From: Halobacillus sp. A5 | Lineage (GTDB): Bacteria > Bacillota > Bacilli > Bacillales > Halobacillaceae | Length of the DNA: 64,000 nucleotides | NCBI RefSeq assembly: GCF_024189315.1 | Contig: NZ_JAIZEO010000002.1 | Location: 496,001 to 560,000 of the forward strand | Direction of reading: 5' to 3' | Shown here: one piece after another, positions 42,352-52,500 of the stretch | Position numbering within the stretch: the first letter of the stretch is position 1 | Layout of the letters: every line of letters begins with the position of its first letter | Notes under the pieces: generated by a model | Seen by the model: only the letters and a program-made list of their open reading frames with translations | Databases searched by the model: none | What the model was told of the DNA's origin: nothing | Made by a program: the position numbers and the translations under genes

Positions 42352-43188
42352 GTGGCTGAGCAGGAATCAAAGGGAAATGAGCATGTTCATACAGACTTTA
42401 AAGAACGAATGACTTATGGGGAATATCTTGGCTTAGAACAGCTGTTATCCGCCCAGAAACGCTTATCTGATCATCATGATGAGATGCTCTTTATTATCAT
42501 TCATCAAGTAAGTGAGTTATGGATGAAGCTAATTCTGCATGAGCTTTGGGCAGCAGTGGATTCTATTCGCAAAGGAGAAATGCAGGAAGCGTTTAAGATG
42601 CTGTCCCGCGTGTCCAACATTCAGACACAGATTATACATGGGTGGGACGTCCTGTCTACGCTTACACCAGCAGAATATGTACAATTCAGAGATAAACTGG
42701 GTCAGGCCTCAGGTTTTCAGTCGTACCAATACCGTATGGTAGAGTTTGCTTTAGGATATAAAACTCCGCACGTTTTAAAAATTTATGAAAAAGACCCTGC
42801 TCTGCACGAGCAGTTACAAGAAGCATTTGAGTCTCCGAGCATATATGATGCGGCGATCGAAAAGTTAATAGAGGCTGGATTTTCAATTAACCCTCAGCTG
42901 ATAGAACGTGATTATACCAAGGTGTATGAAGCAGATCCTTCGGTTGAAGCAGCTTGGGCAAAAGTTTATAAAAATGTAGATGAATATTGGGAGCTTTACC
43001 AATTAGCGGAGAAGCTTGTAGACATTGAAGACTGGCTACAACAGTGGAGGTTCCGGCACATGAAAACAGTCGAGAGAATTATCGGTCATAAGATAGGGAC
43101 AGGAGGATCGTCGGGGGTTGGATATTTAAAAAAGGTACTGGATCACCGTTTTTTCCCAGAATTGTGGGAAGTACGAACGAAAATCTAA
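42352..43188 (+). CDS. kynA: tryptophan 2,3-dioxygenase
   Basis: 278 residues. This heme enzyme opens the indole ring of L-tryptophan to N-formylkynurenine. [24 protein letters not shown] and [16 protein letters not shown] line the active site, and [27 protein letters not shown] closes the protein with the conserved GTGGSSG loop. The GTG at 42352 is preferred, since ACGAGGTGA lies at good distance; GTG 42346 is nearly on the site. No formamidase or kynureninase is adjacent, so the rest of the pathway is elsewhere or absent. Confidence 0.93.
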   Translation: MAEQESKGNEHVHTDFKERMTYGEYLGLEQLLSAQKRLSDHHDEMLFIIIHQVSELWMKLILHELWAAVDSIRKGEMQEAFKMLSRVSNIQTQIIHGWDVLSTLTPAEYVQFRDKLGQASGFQSYQYRMVEFALGYKTPHVLKIYEKDPALHEQLQEAFESPSIYDAAIEKLIEAGFSINPQLIERDYTKVYEADPSVEAAWAKVYKNVDEYWELYQLAEKLVDIEDWLQQWRFRHMKTVERIIGHKIGTGGSSGVGYLKKVLDHRFFPELWEVRTKI

Positions 43189-43281
43189 AAAAATAGATTC
43201 TTTATAACAAATGTGTTAATTCATTATTACATTTATGTTACACTAAGGTTTGAATAGATAGAGAATAAAGAGGGAATTAAC

Positions 43282-43992
43282 ATGAATTCATTTAATATAT
43301 ATTTATCACTCCTTAGTGTAGTGTTGTTGACGGCATGTTCATTTATGATAGCAGACGCGAATGATTCGGGCGAAGCGGCCTCTGATAAACAGGAGCCTTA
43401 TAAGATAACCAGGGAAACAGAGACGAAAGATATTAAAGAGTACCTGTTCTCCATAGAGTACCCGCAAACACGTAATGATCAAATCGATCAGTCTATCATT
43501 GATTACGTTAACCAGGCAAAAGATGCATTTAAAAAAGAAAGTTACGATGCAAAATTGAAGAACAGCCACCAAAAACATACGTTAGATGTAACGTATGATA
43601 TTCTGCATGAAGACGAGCGGGTATTTGTTGTTAAATTTACTGAAAAGATGGACATGGGTAATCAACCGGAGCAGGAAAAGTACACCGTATTAAATTTTGA
43701 TAAGTCGAACGGAAAGAGACTGGATCTTGATCATATTTTTACGGAAGATAAAGAGTACTTAGACACCCTGAATGAATTGGCAGATGACCGGGTGGAAGGT
43801 AATTTTAATCTCATGAGTGATGATAGGTTCCGTAATTTAGCCGTTATTGGCGATCGAGTGGAAGTATATCTTACAGAGAGAGAAAAGAAAGATGTAGAAG
43901 CCGACTCAAAGAAAATTCAAATTCCAAAGGCCGAGTTAAAAGACTTAATGCGGCCGCGTTATGCAGAGATTCATAATTCATGGATTGATTAA
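43282..43992 (+). CDS. lipoprotein with RsiV-like DUF3298 domain
   Basis: 236 residues. The signal peptide ends in a lipobox (VVLLTAC, Cys19). The C-terminal half (DVTYDILHEDERVFVVKFTEK ... LDLDHIFTEDKEYLDTLNELA) resembles the DUF4163-DUF3298 pair of RsiV and PdaC. In other bacteria these bind lysozyme or sugars on the cell surface. No sigma factor is adjacent, so it is not an anti-sigma factor of the usual arrangement. Function inferred only to the domain level. Confidence 0.75.
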   Translation: MNSFNIYLSLLSVVLLTACSFMIADANDSGEAASDKQEPYKITRETETKDIKEYLFSIEYPQTRNDQIDQSIIDYVNQAKDAFKKESYDAKLKNSHQKHTLDVTYDILHEDERVFVVKFTEKMDMGNQPEQEKYTVLNFDKSNGKRLDLDHIFTEDKEYLDTLNELADDRVEGNFNLMSDDRFRNLAVIGDRVEVYLTEREKKDVEADSKKIQIPKAELKDLMRPRYAEIHNSWID

Positions 43993-44000
43993 GATCATAA

Positions 44001-44039
44001 AGAAAGCCTGAGCGATCATTCGCTCAGGCTTTCTTTTTT
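44001..44039 (+). terminator. intrinsic terminator after the lipoprotein gene
   Basis: AGAAAGCCTGAGCG pairs perfectly with CGCTCAGGCTTTCT around ATCATT, followed by T's. Confidence 0.93.
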
Positions 44040-44129
44040 GTAACAGGCGCTAACGTCAGAGGAAGCCTGCAGGGGACGGATGCGTTGTCAGTACCCAGAA
44101 TTACTTTATTGAATTTCAACTACAGCATT

Positions 44130-45110
44130 TTATAATAAAGAAGGTTGAAGGCGGATGGACCGAGCCTGCCAGATTTGCACAAAGTCCTCAATCATAGCAC
44201 TGGCTGTAGGTATCTGTCCTGCTCCAGGACCCCTCAAGGTGACTGAACCTACTAAATCTCCTGTTACATCAATCGCGTTATCCACGCCCTCTACGCTGAA
44301 TAACCCGTGACTGGAAGGGAGCGAAAGGGGCTCGACTCTTCCTTTTAAGATACCATCTACGAATTCTAGTGAAGCCACGTGGCGAATCTTTTCTCCTCGT
44401 CGTTTGGCCGCCTGCAGGTCTTTTTGACCGAGATGGGAAATACCAGTCAAGGGAACCTCTGACCATACAGGCTGTCGGCTGTAAAGAAGCTGGCTTAAAA
44501 TCATAAGCTTGTAAAAAGCATCATGCCCCTCTACATCATTGGTTGGGTCCGCTTCGGCATACCCTTTTACTTGTGCCTCGTGAAGGGCTTCTGAGAATGA
44601 TTTATCTTCTTCCTGCATAGCGGTTAAAATATAATTGCTTGTTCCATTTAATATGCCCTGTACTTTAGTTACCTGGTTCGTCTGCAGCAAGGTCTTCAAT
44701 GTACCTATAATTGGTATCCCGGCTGCGGTTGTTGCTTCATATCCAATTCCGACGTTTTGTGAGGCTCGCTGGAGCAGCTCATGGCCACGGGCAGCGAACA
44801 TTACTTTATTAGCGGTCACGATATGAATATTTTGGTCAATCGCTTGATTAAGGTAGGAAAAGCTCGGTTCAGCTCCCACCGTAGCTTCAAAAATAACATC
44901 CGGACGTTGAGAGAGAATGTCTTCAAAACGATCAGTTACAACGATTTTCTCTGGCAGGGCCCGTTCCTTTTGAATATCATTTACAAGGACACTTTCCAGT
45001 TCAACCTCATCACCGAGCAGTTTATAAAGCTGCTGACGCTTTGATTGAATGATTTTATAAATACCCTGGCCGACTGTCCCAAACCCGAGTATAGCTGCTT
45101 TAATTGTCAT
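44130..45110 (-). CDS. hom: homoserine dehydrogenase, short form without ACT domain
   Basis: 326 residues, about 100 short of the usual Bacillus enzyme because the C-terminal ACT regulatory domain is missing. It reduces aspartate semialdehyde to homoserine. The NAD(P) site is GFGTVGQGIYKII; the substrate region is VQGILNGTSNYIL; the catalytic Lys/Asp region is YAEADPTNDVEGHDAFYKL. Lack of ACT suggests insensitivity to threonine. It lies 2 bases after metX, in a methionine operon under an S-box, so it probably serves methionine. Confidence 0.92.
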   Translation of the reverse strand: MTIKAAILGFGTVGQGIYKIIQSKRQQLYKLLGDEVELESVLVNDIQKERALPEKIVVTDRFEDILSQRPDVIFEATVGAEPSFSYLNQAIDQNIHIVTANKVMFAARGHELLQRASQNVGIGYEATTAAGIPIIGTLKTLLQTNQVTKVQGILNGTSNYILTAMQEEDKSFSEALHEAQVKGYAEADPTNDVEGHDAFYKLMILSQLLYSRQPVWSEVPLTGISHLGQKDLQAAKRRGEKIRHVASLEFVDGILKGRVEPLSLPSSHGLFSVEGVDNAIDVTGDLVGSVTLRGPGAGQIPTASAMIEDFVQIWQARSIRLQPSLL

Positions 45111-45111
45111 A

Positions 45112-46173
45112 TTAATTCACTGCTCCTTCGTTAAGTTTGTCTTTAATCCATGCTCCCCAGTATGAAAATTCGACTAAGAACCCATCATGTCCATAATCGG
45201 TCTCTACATGACAGTGCTCACTATCAGGAGTAATTTGACTTAATGGCTCGATCAGTTCTTTTGGATAGAGTAAGTCGTGTTGAAAGCTGACCGTGTACAG
45301 CTTGGCTTTATAAAGTCCTGCAGCGTCCTTCAGTGTCCCGCGGCCCCTGCTTATATCATGATGATTCATGGCTTCCAGCAAATAAAGATAGCTGTTGGCA
45401 TCGAAACGTTCTTTAATTTTCTCTCCTTGATAGTCCAGGTAAGATTGGATATCAAACAGCGATTCGCTCTGATTGCGGTCAAATCGTTTCTGAAACAATG
45501 TTCCGCTCCGATAGGTGACCATCCCAGCCATTCGGGCTATTTCGAACCCTTGCAGCTGCTCGTTCTTATCATAATTCCCATTTGAAAAAGCAGGATCATC
45601 CTGAATAGCACGCGCACCAATATGGTTAAAAGCGATCCCGTAATCGCTTAAATAAGGTGTAGCTGCAAGAACATACAGCTGCTTCATGAAATCAGGATAA
45701 AGCAGCCCCCATTCGAGTGTCTGCATTCCTCCTAATGACCCTCCAATGACAGCGTGCACCTCATGGATCCCCAGTAACTGCAAAGCCTTAAATTGAGAAT
45801 GGACCATATCACGGATACTGATTTTTGGAAAGGAAAGGCCATATCGTTCCCCTGTATGCGGGTGAAGAGTTGCTGGACCCGTGGATCCGTGGCAGCCTCC
45901 CAGCACATTAAATGTAATCACTTGAAAAACGGTAGTATCAATCGGACACTCTTCCCCTGCGAGACCGTTCCACCATCCTGGGTTATCAGCAGTACCTACA
46001 GCATACTGACTGCCTGTAAGAGCATGACAAATAAGGATGACAGGGGCATCCTCAGGGCCGTAACGTTCGTAGGCTAAAGTCACATCAGAAATCTGCTCAC
46101 CGGACTCGAGAGTGAAGCTGCCAATTGATTGCTGCGAATGAGTATCCTCGGTTGTAATATTTTTAACGGACAT
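45112..46173 (-). CDS. metX: homoserine O-acetyltransferase MetX
   Basis: 353 residues of alpha/beta-hydrolase fold. It acetylates homoserine from acetyl-CoA for methionine synthesis. The nucleophile lies in VIGGSLGGMQTLEW, Asp in FQHDLLYPKE, and His in ETDYGHDGFLVEF. The ATG at 46173 is 5 bases after AAGGAGG; an upstream ATG at 46242 would start inside the riboswitch terminator. Two bases separate it from hom. S-box control means expression rises when S-adenosylmethionine is low. Confidence 0.93.
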   Translation of the reverse strand: MSVKNITTEDTHSQQSIGSFTLESGEQISDVTLAYERYGPEDAPVILICHALTGSQYAVGTADNPGWWNGLAGEECPIDTTVFQVITFNVLGGCHGSTGPATLHPHTGERYGLSFPKISIRDMVHSQFKALQLLGIHEVHAVIGGSLGGMQTLEWGLLYPDFMKQLYVLAATPYLSDYGIAFNHIGARAIQDDPAFSNGNYDKNEQLQGFEIARMAGMVTYRSGTLFQKRFDRNQSESLFDIQSYLDYQGEKIKERFDANSYLYLLEAMNHHDISRGRGTLKDAAGLYKAKLYTVSFQHDLLYPKELIEPLSQITPDSEHCHVETDYGHDGFLVEFSYWGAWIKDKLNEGAVN

Positions 46174-46203
46174 AAGAGCCTCCTTGATAATTGACGGCAT
46201 ATT

Positions 46204-46366
46204 AAAAAACCCTCTTCTCAAAATAAGAAGAGGGCTTTTCATTAGGGTCCTCCTCTTATCTGTCAGATCACTTCTGATCTGTAGGAATTAGCACCTTTTC
46301 AAGCCATTGCTTGAAGGTTGCCGGGCATCACAGGGCCTAGTCCCTCTGCCGCTCTAGATAAGAGTT
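46204..46366 (-). promoter_or_regulatory. SAM-I riboswitch (S-box) with expression-platform terminator
   Basis: Read on the minus strand from 46366: CTCTTATCTAGAGCGGCAGA, GGGACTAGGCCC, GTGATGCCCGGCAACC, AAGGTGCTAATTCC and AGATAAGAG, the conserved S-box elements with closing P1 helix. Then a terminator hairpin (CCCTCTTCTTA with TAAGAAGAGGG) with T-tract at 46204-46236 lies before metX. Binding of SAM is expected to stop transcription of metX-hom. Confidence 0.95.
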
Positions 46367-46522
46367 ATTTAATTAAGTCGTTGCATTAAAGGTATGTATC
46401 GAATTATAGAATGAGAAGCTGCCAATGTCAAACTATTTGTGAAAGTCCCCCAGTACGTTTGAAAGCTATAAAGGTTGGGAAAGTAGGTAAGCAAGACCAA
46501 CAAAAAAAGGAGAGTTTTTATC

Positions 46523-46720
46523 ATGAAAGAATTTAGTGTAGCACCAAATAAAGATGTAACAGGCTGGATCGTAAAAATAGAGGATATTGCTCCCACTGAC
46601 GAATATGATGAGCGTGATACAGCAGTAGAAAAAGCGAAAGAACTGGCTCAGGAGAACAAGCCGAGCCGAGTTTTAGTACTGGATCAGAATCATGAAATTG
46701 AAGAAGAAATTAAATATTAA
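46523..46720 (+). CDS. DUF2188 family small protein
   Basis: 65 residues, normal for the family. The pattern EFSVAPNKDVTGWIVKIEDI ... AVEKAKELAQENKPSRVLVLDQNHEIEEEIKY is typical: a short beta-alpha-beta fold around a central helix. AAAAGGAGAG precedes the ATG. It stands alone with its own terminator. Function unknown. Confidence 0.88.
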   Translation: MKEFSVAPNKDVTGWIVKIEDIAPTDEYDERDTAVEKAKELAQENKPSRVLVLDQNHEIEEEIKY

Positions 46721-46722
46721 GG

Positions 46723-46748
46723 AAAAGCTCCCGCCGGGGAGTTTTTTT
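46723..46748 (+). terminator. intrinsic terminator of the DUF2188 gene
   Basis: CTCCC pairs with GGGAG, extended by G-U and A-T pairs, around a 4-base loop and followed by T's. Confidence 0.75.
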
Positions 46749-46810
46749 ATGGAATAAAACGGATAAAAACGTTACGCTGAAGTTACTAATAATAAGGATG
46801 TGCAGTCCTG

Positions 46811-48022
46811 ATGAAGTCTTATGCTGATGTAATTATTGTAGGGGCAAGAGTGGCCGGGGCGAGTCTTGCTGTGTTGTTAGGCAGAATGGGAAAGAAAGTA
46901 GTGATGGTTGATAAAGCTTCATTTCCCAGTGACACGCTCTCCACTCATTATTTATCTCACCTTGAATATTTGAGTAAGCTTGATGTGCTGGAAGAAGTTG
47001 AAGCAGCCGGTCTAAGAAAGGTTAATAGGATGAGAACGTACATAGGAAATAGTTTTGTAGAAGGGCCCCGTTCTTCGTATACCATCATTCCGAGACGTGA
47101 GCGGTTAGATTACATATTAGTAAATAAAGCTTTGAGTTACCCAACGGTTGAACTAAAACAAGGCTGGCAGGCTGTTTCTCTTATCAAAGAAAGGCAGAGG
47201 GTCCGCGGTGTAAGAATTAAAGATAGAAAAGGAAGAAAGCAGGTACTTTGCGCCCCTCTTGTGGTAGGGGCAGATGGTAAACATTCGATGGTGGCGAAGT
47301 GGTCAGGAGCTGAACAGTATGCAGAGCATTCCCCTGTTCGTCCTGTTTTCTACGGATATTTTCATAACGTCCGTCCACTAATAGAGCCAGCCACTGAAAT
47401 TTTTCTACAAGAAGGACGAATTGGATTTTTATTTCCGATGGAACCGGGAGTAGATTGCCTAGGATTAGAGGTGCTTCCTGATGAGTTCGTGGAGATAGCT
47501 AGGGAACCCAAACGCTTTGAAGAGATCTACCGCCAATTATATGGGATGAATAACAGGCTCAAGGGAGCGTCATTAAAAGGAAGAATTATTGGCACCCCGG
47601 GAGTCCCTAACTATTTTAGAACGGCGGGCGGTGAAGGCTGGGCGTTAATAGGGGATGCTGGACATAGTAAAGACCCGAGTACAGGCTTAGGGATCAATGA
47701 TGCCTTCATGCAGGCTTTTCTGATGGCGGAAGCAATTGAACAGCGGGAGAAGGGGGAACCATGGGACGATCTGGTTCACAAGTTTCAAACAGAAAGGGAT
47801 GTGCGCCTTGGTCCCGGGTATCGTCTTACGCTGGATTATATCCAGTCAAGAAGGGAATTGTCCCATAACGAGGATGCCCTTTTTCAAGCGATGGCAGCCA
47901 ATCCTATGGTGTGGAATAAGGTCGTGCCTCATCTGCCGGAACTCTTAAAGCAGCAATCTATTCCGACGCTTTATCAATCCGTTGAACACGAAGCCAGAAG
48001 CTTTGGTTTTGACTACTCTTGA
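46811..48022 (+). CDS. FAD-dependent monooxygenase (PHBH family)
   Basis: 403 residues. The FAD site is VIIVGARVAGASLAVLLGRMGKKVVMVDK; the DG motif is LVVGADGKHSMVAKWSG; the second FAD motif is GEGWALIGDAGHSKDPSTGLGINDAFMQA. This layout fits aromatic-ring hydroxylases and geranylgeranyl-reductase-like proteins. Substrate unknown. It overlaps the next gene's region closely and is likely cotranscribed with it. Only a weak ribosome binding site (AAGGATGTG) precedes the ATG. Confidence 0.88.
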   Translation: MKSYADVIIVGARVAGASLAVLLGRMGKKVVMVDKASFPSDTLSTHYLSHLEYLSKLDVLEEVEAAGLRKVNRMRTYIGNSFVEGPRSSYTIIPRRERLDYILVNKALSYPTVELKQGWQAVSLIKERQRVRGVRIKDRKGRKQVLCAPLVVGADGKHSMVAKWSGAEQYAEHSPVRPVFYGYFHNVRPLIEPATEIFLQEGRIGFLFPMEPGVDCLGLEVLPDEFVEIAREPKRFEEIYRQLYGMNNRLKGASLKGRIIGTPGVPNYFRTAGGEGWALIGDAGHSKDPSTGLGINDAFMQAFLMAEAIEQREKGEPWDDLVHKFQTERDVRLGPGYRLTLDYIQSRRELSHNEDALFQAMAANPMVWNKVVPHLPELLKQQSIPTLYQSVEHEARSFGFDYS

Positions 48023-48036
48023 AAGAAGGGGAAGCT

Positions 48037-48492
48037 ATGACATGGACAAAAGAAACAGCATTTGCTAAGCTGCAGGAGATTTATACGGATAAAGTTATGC
48101 AAGAAGAAAAGCGCAGGATTTTTCAGCAGATATACCGGCACCTATACGAGCATTTGGATGATTTAGCTGTAAAGTCAGGATTGAAGGAAGAAGCAGAAAA
48201 ACAGCTGAAGTTTTTTAAAGAGTACACCTTCATGCCCGGAGACAACATGTTTCAGTCAATGCGCTACGTTTTCTTACTGGCCCGGGGAGAAAAAGAGCAC
48301 GATCCAGGTGAAACAGAAAGACATCTCCGCCGTATTTACCGTTCCCTCTTCCAGCCGGCAGGATTGAAGAACCCTTATATCCCTGATTCCTTCTGGTCGA
48401 CGACTTTAGGAGTCGCCTGCCTGGTTGCTCAGGAAGGGGTAGAGTCAGTCTATCCAATACTTGATGAAATAGTGGAGGCTGAGAATGAATAA
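48037..48492 (+). CDS. unknown protein downstream of the monooxygenase
   Basis: 151 residues, mainly helical with charged segments (LQEIYTDKVMQEEKRRIFQQIYRHLYEHLDDL). I recognise no domain. The ATG at 48037 follows AGAAGGGG by 5 bases. It begins 14 bases after the monooxygenase gene, so the two form one operon, and it may assist or regulate that enzyme. It has its own terminator. No membrane or export signal. Confidence 0.7.
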   Translation: MTWTKETAFAKLQEIYTDKVMQEEKRRIFQQIYRHLYEHLDDLAVKSGLKEEAEKQLKFFKEYTFMPGDNMFQSMRYVFLLARGEKEHDPGETERHLRRIYRSLFQPAGLKNPYIPDSFWSTTLGVACLVAQEGVESVYPILDEIVEAENE

Positions 48493-48516
48493 GTAAGCCA
48501 TTCTCAAAAACCCTAA

Positions 48517-48560
48517 CAAAAAAAGGCATTGTCTCCAGTCCGGACAGTGCCTTTTTGTTT
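48517..48560. terminator. bidirectional intrinsic terminator
   Basis: AAAAAAGGCATTGTC pairs with GACAGTGCCTTTTT with one G-U, between convergent genes. Confidence 0.88.
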
Positions 48561-48570
48561 ATCGTGTTCT

Positions 48571-49416
48571 TTAAATTTGAAAGAATGTACGGATCTGTCC
48601 GGTTATCCCTTTAAACGAATCATCTTCTTCCAAATTAGAAAGCATGCCTTTGATCACTGCTGGGCGTGGTGTGGATTTTTGGATCTCTTCTAATAAAACG
48701 GTGATTGTGACTTTAATGTCTCCTTCTGACTTCTCTACCATTTCCTCTAACGTGCTGACAATTGTATCAAGCTGATTGTAATAAAAATCCCCTGGAATAA
48801 TCTCATTCATTAACTGATCCGTTATGACTGGATGGTCACCAGTGCGGTCAAATCCGTCGACAATAAAATCAGCTCGCTTTAAAATCGATTTACACAATTC
48901 CTCTATATCGAACTTCACACCTTCAATAATGATTAAGTCCATATAGGCTTTAAACATCCCCTGCATGAGTAAAGTTACTTCCCAAATAACATGATCGACT
49001 TTCTTTCCATAAATGGACAGCAGACTTCTTTTATAAAAAAGGTAGGAGTGGAACCTCATTTTCTGCACAAATGATTCGATGTCTTCATTAAATGGAATGG
49101 CCTGCTCGCGAATCTGCATAATAATAAAGTCCCGGTGTTTAATTACCTCTTGATAGGTGACGGTCAACTGGCGGACAAACTTTGTGCGAGGGTCTAAATC
49201 CATTGATTGAATTTCGTCGGTTTTTTTCTCGATTTCTTGAGAATAGTGGGTAAATATAGACAACAGCAGCTCGTCCTTCGATTTAAAATGAAGGTAGAAT
49301 GCTCCTTTGGAAATAGAGCATTCATTAGCAATCTCCTGCACCGAGGTTGTGCTGAATCCTTTTTGAGCAAACAGTTTTATGGCTTGTTCTATAATTTTAA
49401 TCTTCTTATCTTCCAT
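48571..49416 (-). CDS. TetR-family repressor of the SwrC pump (YerO-like)
   Basis: 281 residues. The N-terminal helix-turn-helix IIEQAIKLFAQKGFSTTSVQEIANECSISKGAFYLHFKSKDELL is typical TetR. The long C-terminal part (about 230 residues) is the ligand-binding domain. It is divergent from swrC, as yerO is from yerP/swrC in B. subtilis. Two inverted TGACCGAACAGTCA sites in the shared promoter are the probable operators. ATG 49416 has AAGGAG 8 bases upstream; the longer frame to 49443 does not. Confidence 0.88.
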   Translation of the reverse strand: MEDKKIKIIEQAIKLFAQKGFSTTSVQEIANECSISKGAFYLHFKSKDELLLSIFTHYSQEIEKKTDEIQSMDLDPRTKFVRQLTVTYQEVIKHRDFIIMQIREQAIPFNEDIESFVQKMRFHSYLFYKRSLLSIYGKKVDHVIWEVTLLMQGMFKAYMDLIIIEGVKFDIEELCKSILKRADFIVDGFDRTGDHPVITDQLMNEIIPGDFYYNQLDTIVSTLEEMVEKSEGDIKVTITVLLEEIQKSTPRPAVIKGMLSNLEEDDSFKGITGQIRTFFQI

Positions 49417-49458
49417 CTTGTAAACTCCTTCATTTTTGAGCATATTAATAATTTACCC

Positions 49459-49488
49459 TTGACTTGTGACTGTTCGGTCATTTATATT
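49459..49488 (+). promoter_or_regulatory. probable swrC promoter
   Basis: TTGACT and TATATT are separated by 18 bases. One TetR operator copy lies within the spacer, so repression by promoter blocking is expected. Confidence 0.65.
49467..49480. promoter_or_regulatory. TetR operator copy 1 (swrC promoter)
   Basis: TGACTGTTCGGTCA, the exact reverse complement of the copy at 49500-49513. Confidence 0.8.
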
Positions 49489-49499
49489 TTAGAATGAAC

Positions 49500-49513
49500 T
49501 GACCGAACAGTCA
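49500..49513. promoter_or_regulatory. TetR operator copy 2
   Basis: TGACCGAACAGTCA, the exact reverse complement of copy 1, 33 bases away (about three helical turns), between the TetR gene and swrC. Confidence 0.8.
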
Positions 49514-49530
49514 ATTGAAAGGGTGGAGAA

Positions 49531-52500
49531 ATGAAATCGATTATTAATTTTTCAATGAATAACAAATTTGCGATATGGTTCATGACCATTATTATAACCA
49601 TAGCAGGTTTGTATGCAGGATTAAATATGAAACTGGAAACAATTCCGGATATTGATCCTCCGGTGATTACGGTTACTTCTACATATCCCGGAGCCACACC
49701 TGAGGAAGTAGCCGAAGAAATATCAGAGCCATTGGAGAAACAAATCCAAAATTTAAGCGGGGTAGGCACAGTCAGCTCCACTTCTTATCAGAATGCATCA
49801 AATGTTCAGGTTGAATACTCTTATGATAAGAGCCTGGATGAGGCAGAGGATGAACTAAATGAAGCGGTAGCTGAAGTAAATCTGCCTGACGAAGTAGAAA
49901 GCCCCGAGGTTTCGCGCTTAGATTTTAACGCGTTCCCTGTGGTTAGTTTGAGCGCGATCAGTGAGGACCAGTCACTAGAAGAAATGACTGGTTTGCTTGA
50001 AGACGAGGTTATTCCATCTCTGGAAGGGCTGGAAGGAGTAGCTGATGTTCAAGTATCGGGTCAGCAGCTTGAGGAGATCAACCTCGATTTTGATGAGGAG
50101 GCTCTATCAGAATACGGACTTGATGAGAGTACGGTAGTAGATATGATTCAAGGGTCTGACGTTTTAATGCCCCTTGGTTTATACACCTTTGATGAAACTG
50201 AAAAGTCCGTTCTGATCGATGGTGAGCTCGGGAGCATAGAAGAGTTGGAGAATTTGCAAATCCCTGCAGTTCCTTCGCAAAGCGGAAATCAGACGGGTGA
50301 GCAGATGCCTCAGGAAGGAATGGATGAGGGAGATCCTTCTGGACAGATGCCGGAAGGGGAGCAGGAAAATGCGGCTGATATTCCCACGGTGCCACTAGAA
50401 GAGCTTGCAGCCATCGAAGTAAAAGGTGAGGCCGAATCTATTTCCAAGACAAATGGAGAGGATTCCGTTTCCTTGCAGATTGTAAAATCACAAGAAGCGA
50501 ATACGGTTGATGTGGTCAATCTAGTCAAAGATGAAACGGCTCAGTTTGAAGAAGACTTTAATGAAATGGAGTTTATTTATTCCTTTGATCAGGGGGAGCC
50601 GATTGAAGAGTCTGTAAGCACAATGCTAAATAAAGCACTCTTCGGCGGATTATTTGCCATCGTCGTCATTCTGTTGTTTTTACGAAATATAAAGACGACT
50701 TTGATCTCTGTTATTTCGATCCCGTTGTCTTTATTAATGGCCATCCTGGTATTAAATCAAATGGATATTACCTTAAATATTATGACCCTTGGTGCTATGA
50801 CGGTAGCTATCGGCAGGGTGGTCGATGACTCTATTGTAGTCGTGGAGAATATTTACCGGCGAATGTCACTTCCAGGTGAAGAGCTGAAAGGTAAGGAGCT
50901 TGTTCGTTCAGCGACCCGGGAAATGTTCATGCCGATTCTATCCTCGACAATTGTGACCATCGCTGTTTTCCTGCCGCTGGGACTGGTAGAAGGCGTAGTG
51001 GGGCAGGTCTTTCTGCCCTTTGCATTGACGGTAGTATTTGCCTTAATTGCATCATTGATTGTAGCTGTAACCATAGTTCCTATGATGTCGCATTCTCTGC
51101 TGAAACCTGAAAAAATTAAACCGCATCAGGAAGAAAAAGGGAATGGCAGATTAGCTAAATGGTATCAATCGTTATTAAATCGTACGTTGAATCATAAAAT
51201 TATCGCTTCCCTCCTTGCAGTGGGTATTTTAGTCGGAAGTATTGCGCTCCTTCCCCTTGTCGGGGTAAGCTTCCTGCCATCTGAGGATCAGAAAATGGTG
51301 ATGGCGACGTACAACCCTGAACCAGGGCAGACGACAGAAGATGTGGAAGAGATCGCGGTGGAAGCGCAGGGTTACTTCGAGGGAAGAGAGGGCGCAGATA
51401 CCATTCAATATTCTGTAGGCGGGGAGAACCCGATGAGTCCTGGTGCCTCTAATCAGGCTGCGTTTAATGTGGAGTACAATGATGATACCGAGCACTTTGA
51501 GAGTGAAGCCGAAGAAGTAATTGAAGACCTGCAAAGCTTAACAGACCGGGGAGAGTGGACTTCACAGGACTTCTCCTCAACAGGGTCGAGCAGTGAAGTA
51601 GAACTGTTGATTTATGGCGATAACTTAGATGAGATTAATCCTGTGGTCGAAGAAGTTGAAGGAATTTTATCAGAAAGAGATGACCTTACAAGTATAGATT
51701 CCAGTGTTTCAGAATCGTATGAAGAATACCAGCTTGTGATCGATCATGATCGTTTAAGCGAATTAGGCTTAACGGCTGGGCAGGTGGGCATGGAATTAAA
51801 CCAAAGTCCTGAGCGTTCAGTCGTCACAACGGTTGAAGAAGGCTCTGAAGAATTGAATGTTTATACAGCAACAGAGGATGAAGAATATCAGGCGATTGAC
51901 GACTTAACGAGTAAAGAGATGGAAACAGCCACGGGTGAAACCATCGAAATCAGTGAAGTAGTGGAAGTTGAAGAAGGAAGCACAGCGGATACGGTGACAC
52001 GCCGGGGCGGTCAAGTATACGCCAGCGTCAGTGCTTCGGTGACCTCTGATGATATTGGTGCTGCCTCTTCTGAAATTCAGGAGGAAATTGATGAAATGGA
52101 TATACCATCTGGAATGGATATCTCTCTCGGCGGGGTCACAGAGGATATTGAAGAATCATTTACTCAGCTTGGCTTAGCTATGCTTGCAGCCATTGCTATA
52201 GTCTATCTGGTGCTCGTAATTTTCTTCGGAGGGGCACTGGCTCCATTTGCCATACTATTCTCCCTTCCGTTTACAATCATTGGGGCTGTACTTGGATTAT
52301 TGATCAGCGGAGAGACCTTAAGTATTTCTGCCATGATTGGCGGATTGATGCTGATCGGAATTGTAGTGACAAATGCCATCGTTCTAATTGACCGAGTGAT
52401 CCACAGAGAAAATGAAGGGTTCACGACTAGAGAAGCATTACTTGATGCAGGCGTTACACGACTGCGGCCGATTCTAATGACTGCACTGGCTACGATCGGT

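Noticed and set aside
46369-46596. 75-residue minus-strand frame upstream of the S-box
   Set aside because: Antisense to the DUF2188 gene start and with no ribosome binding site.
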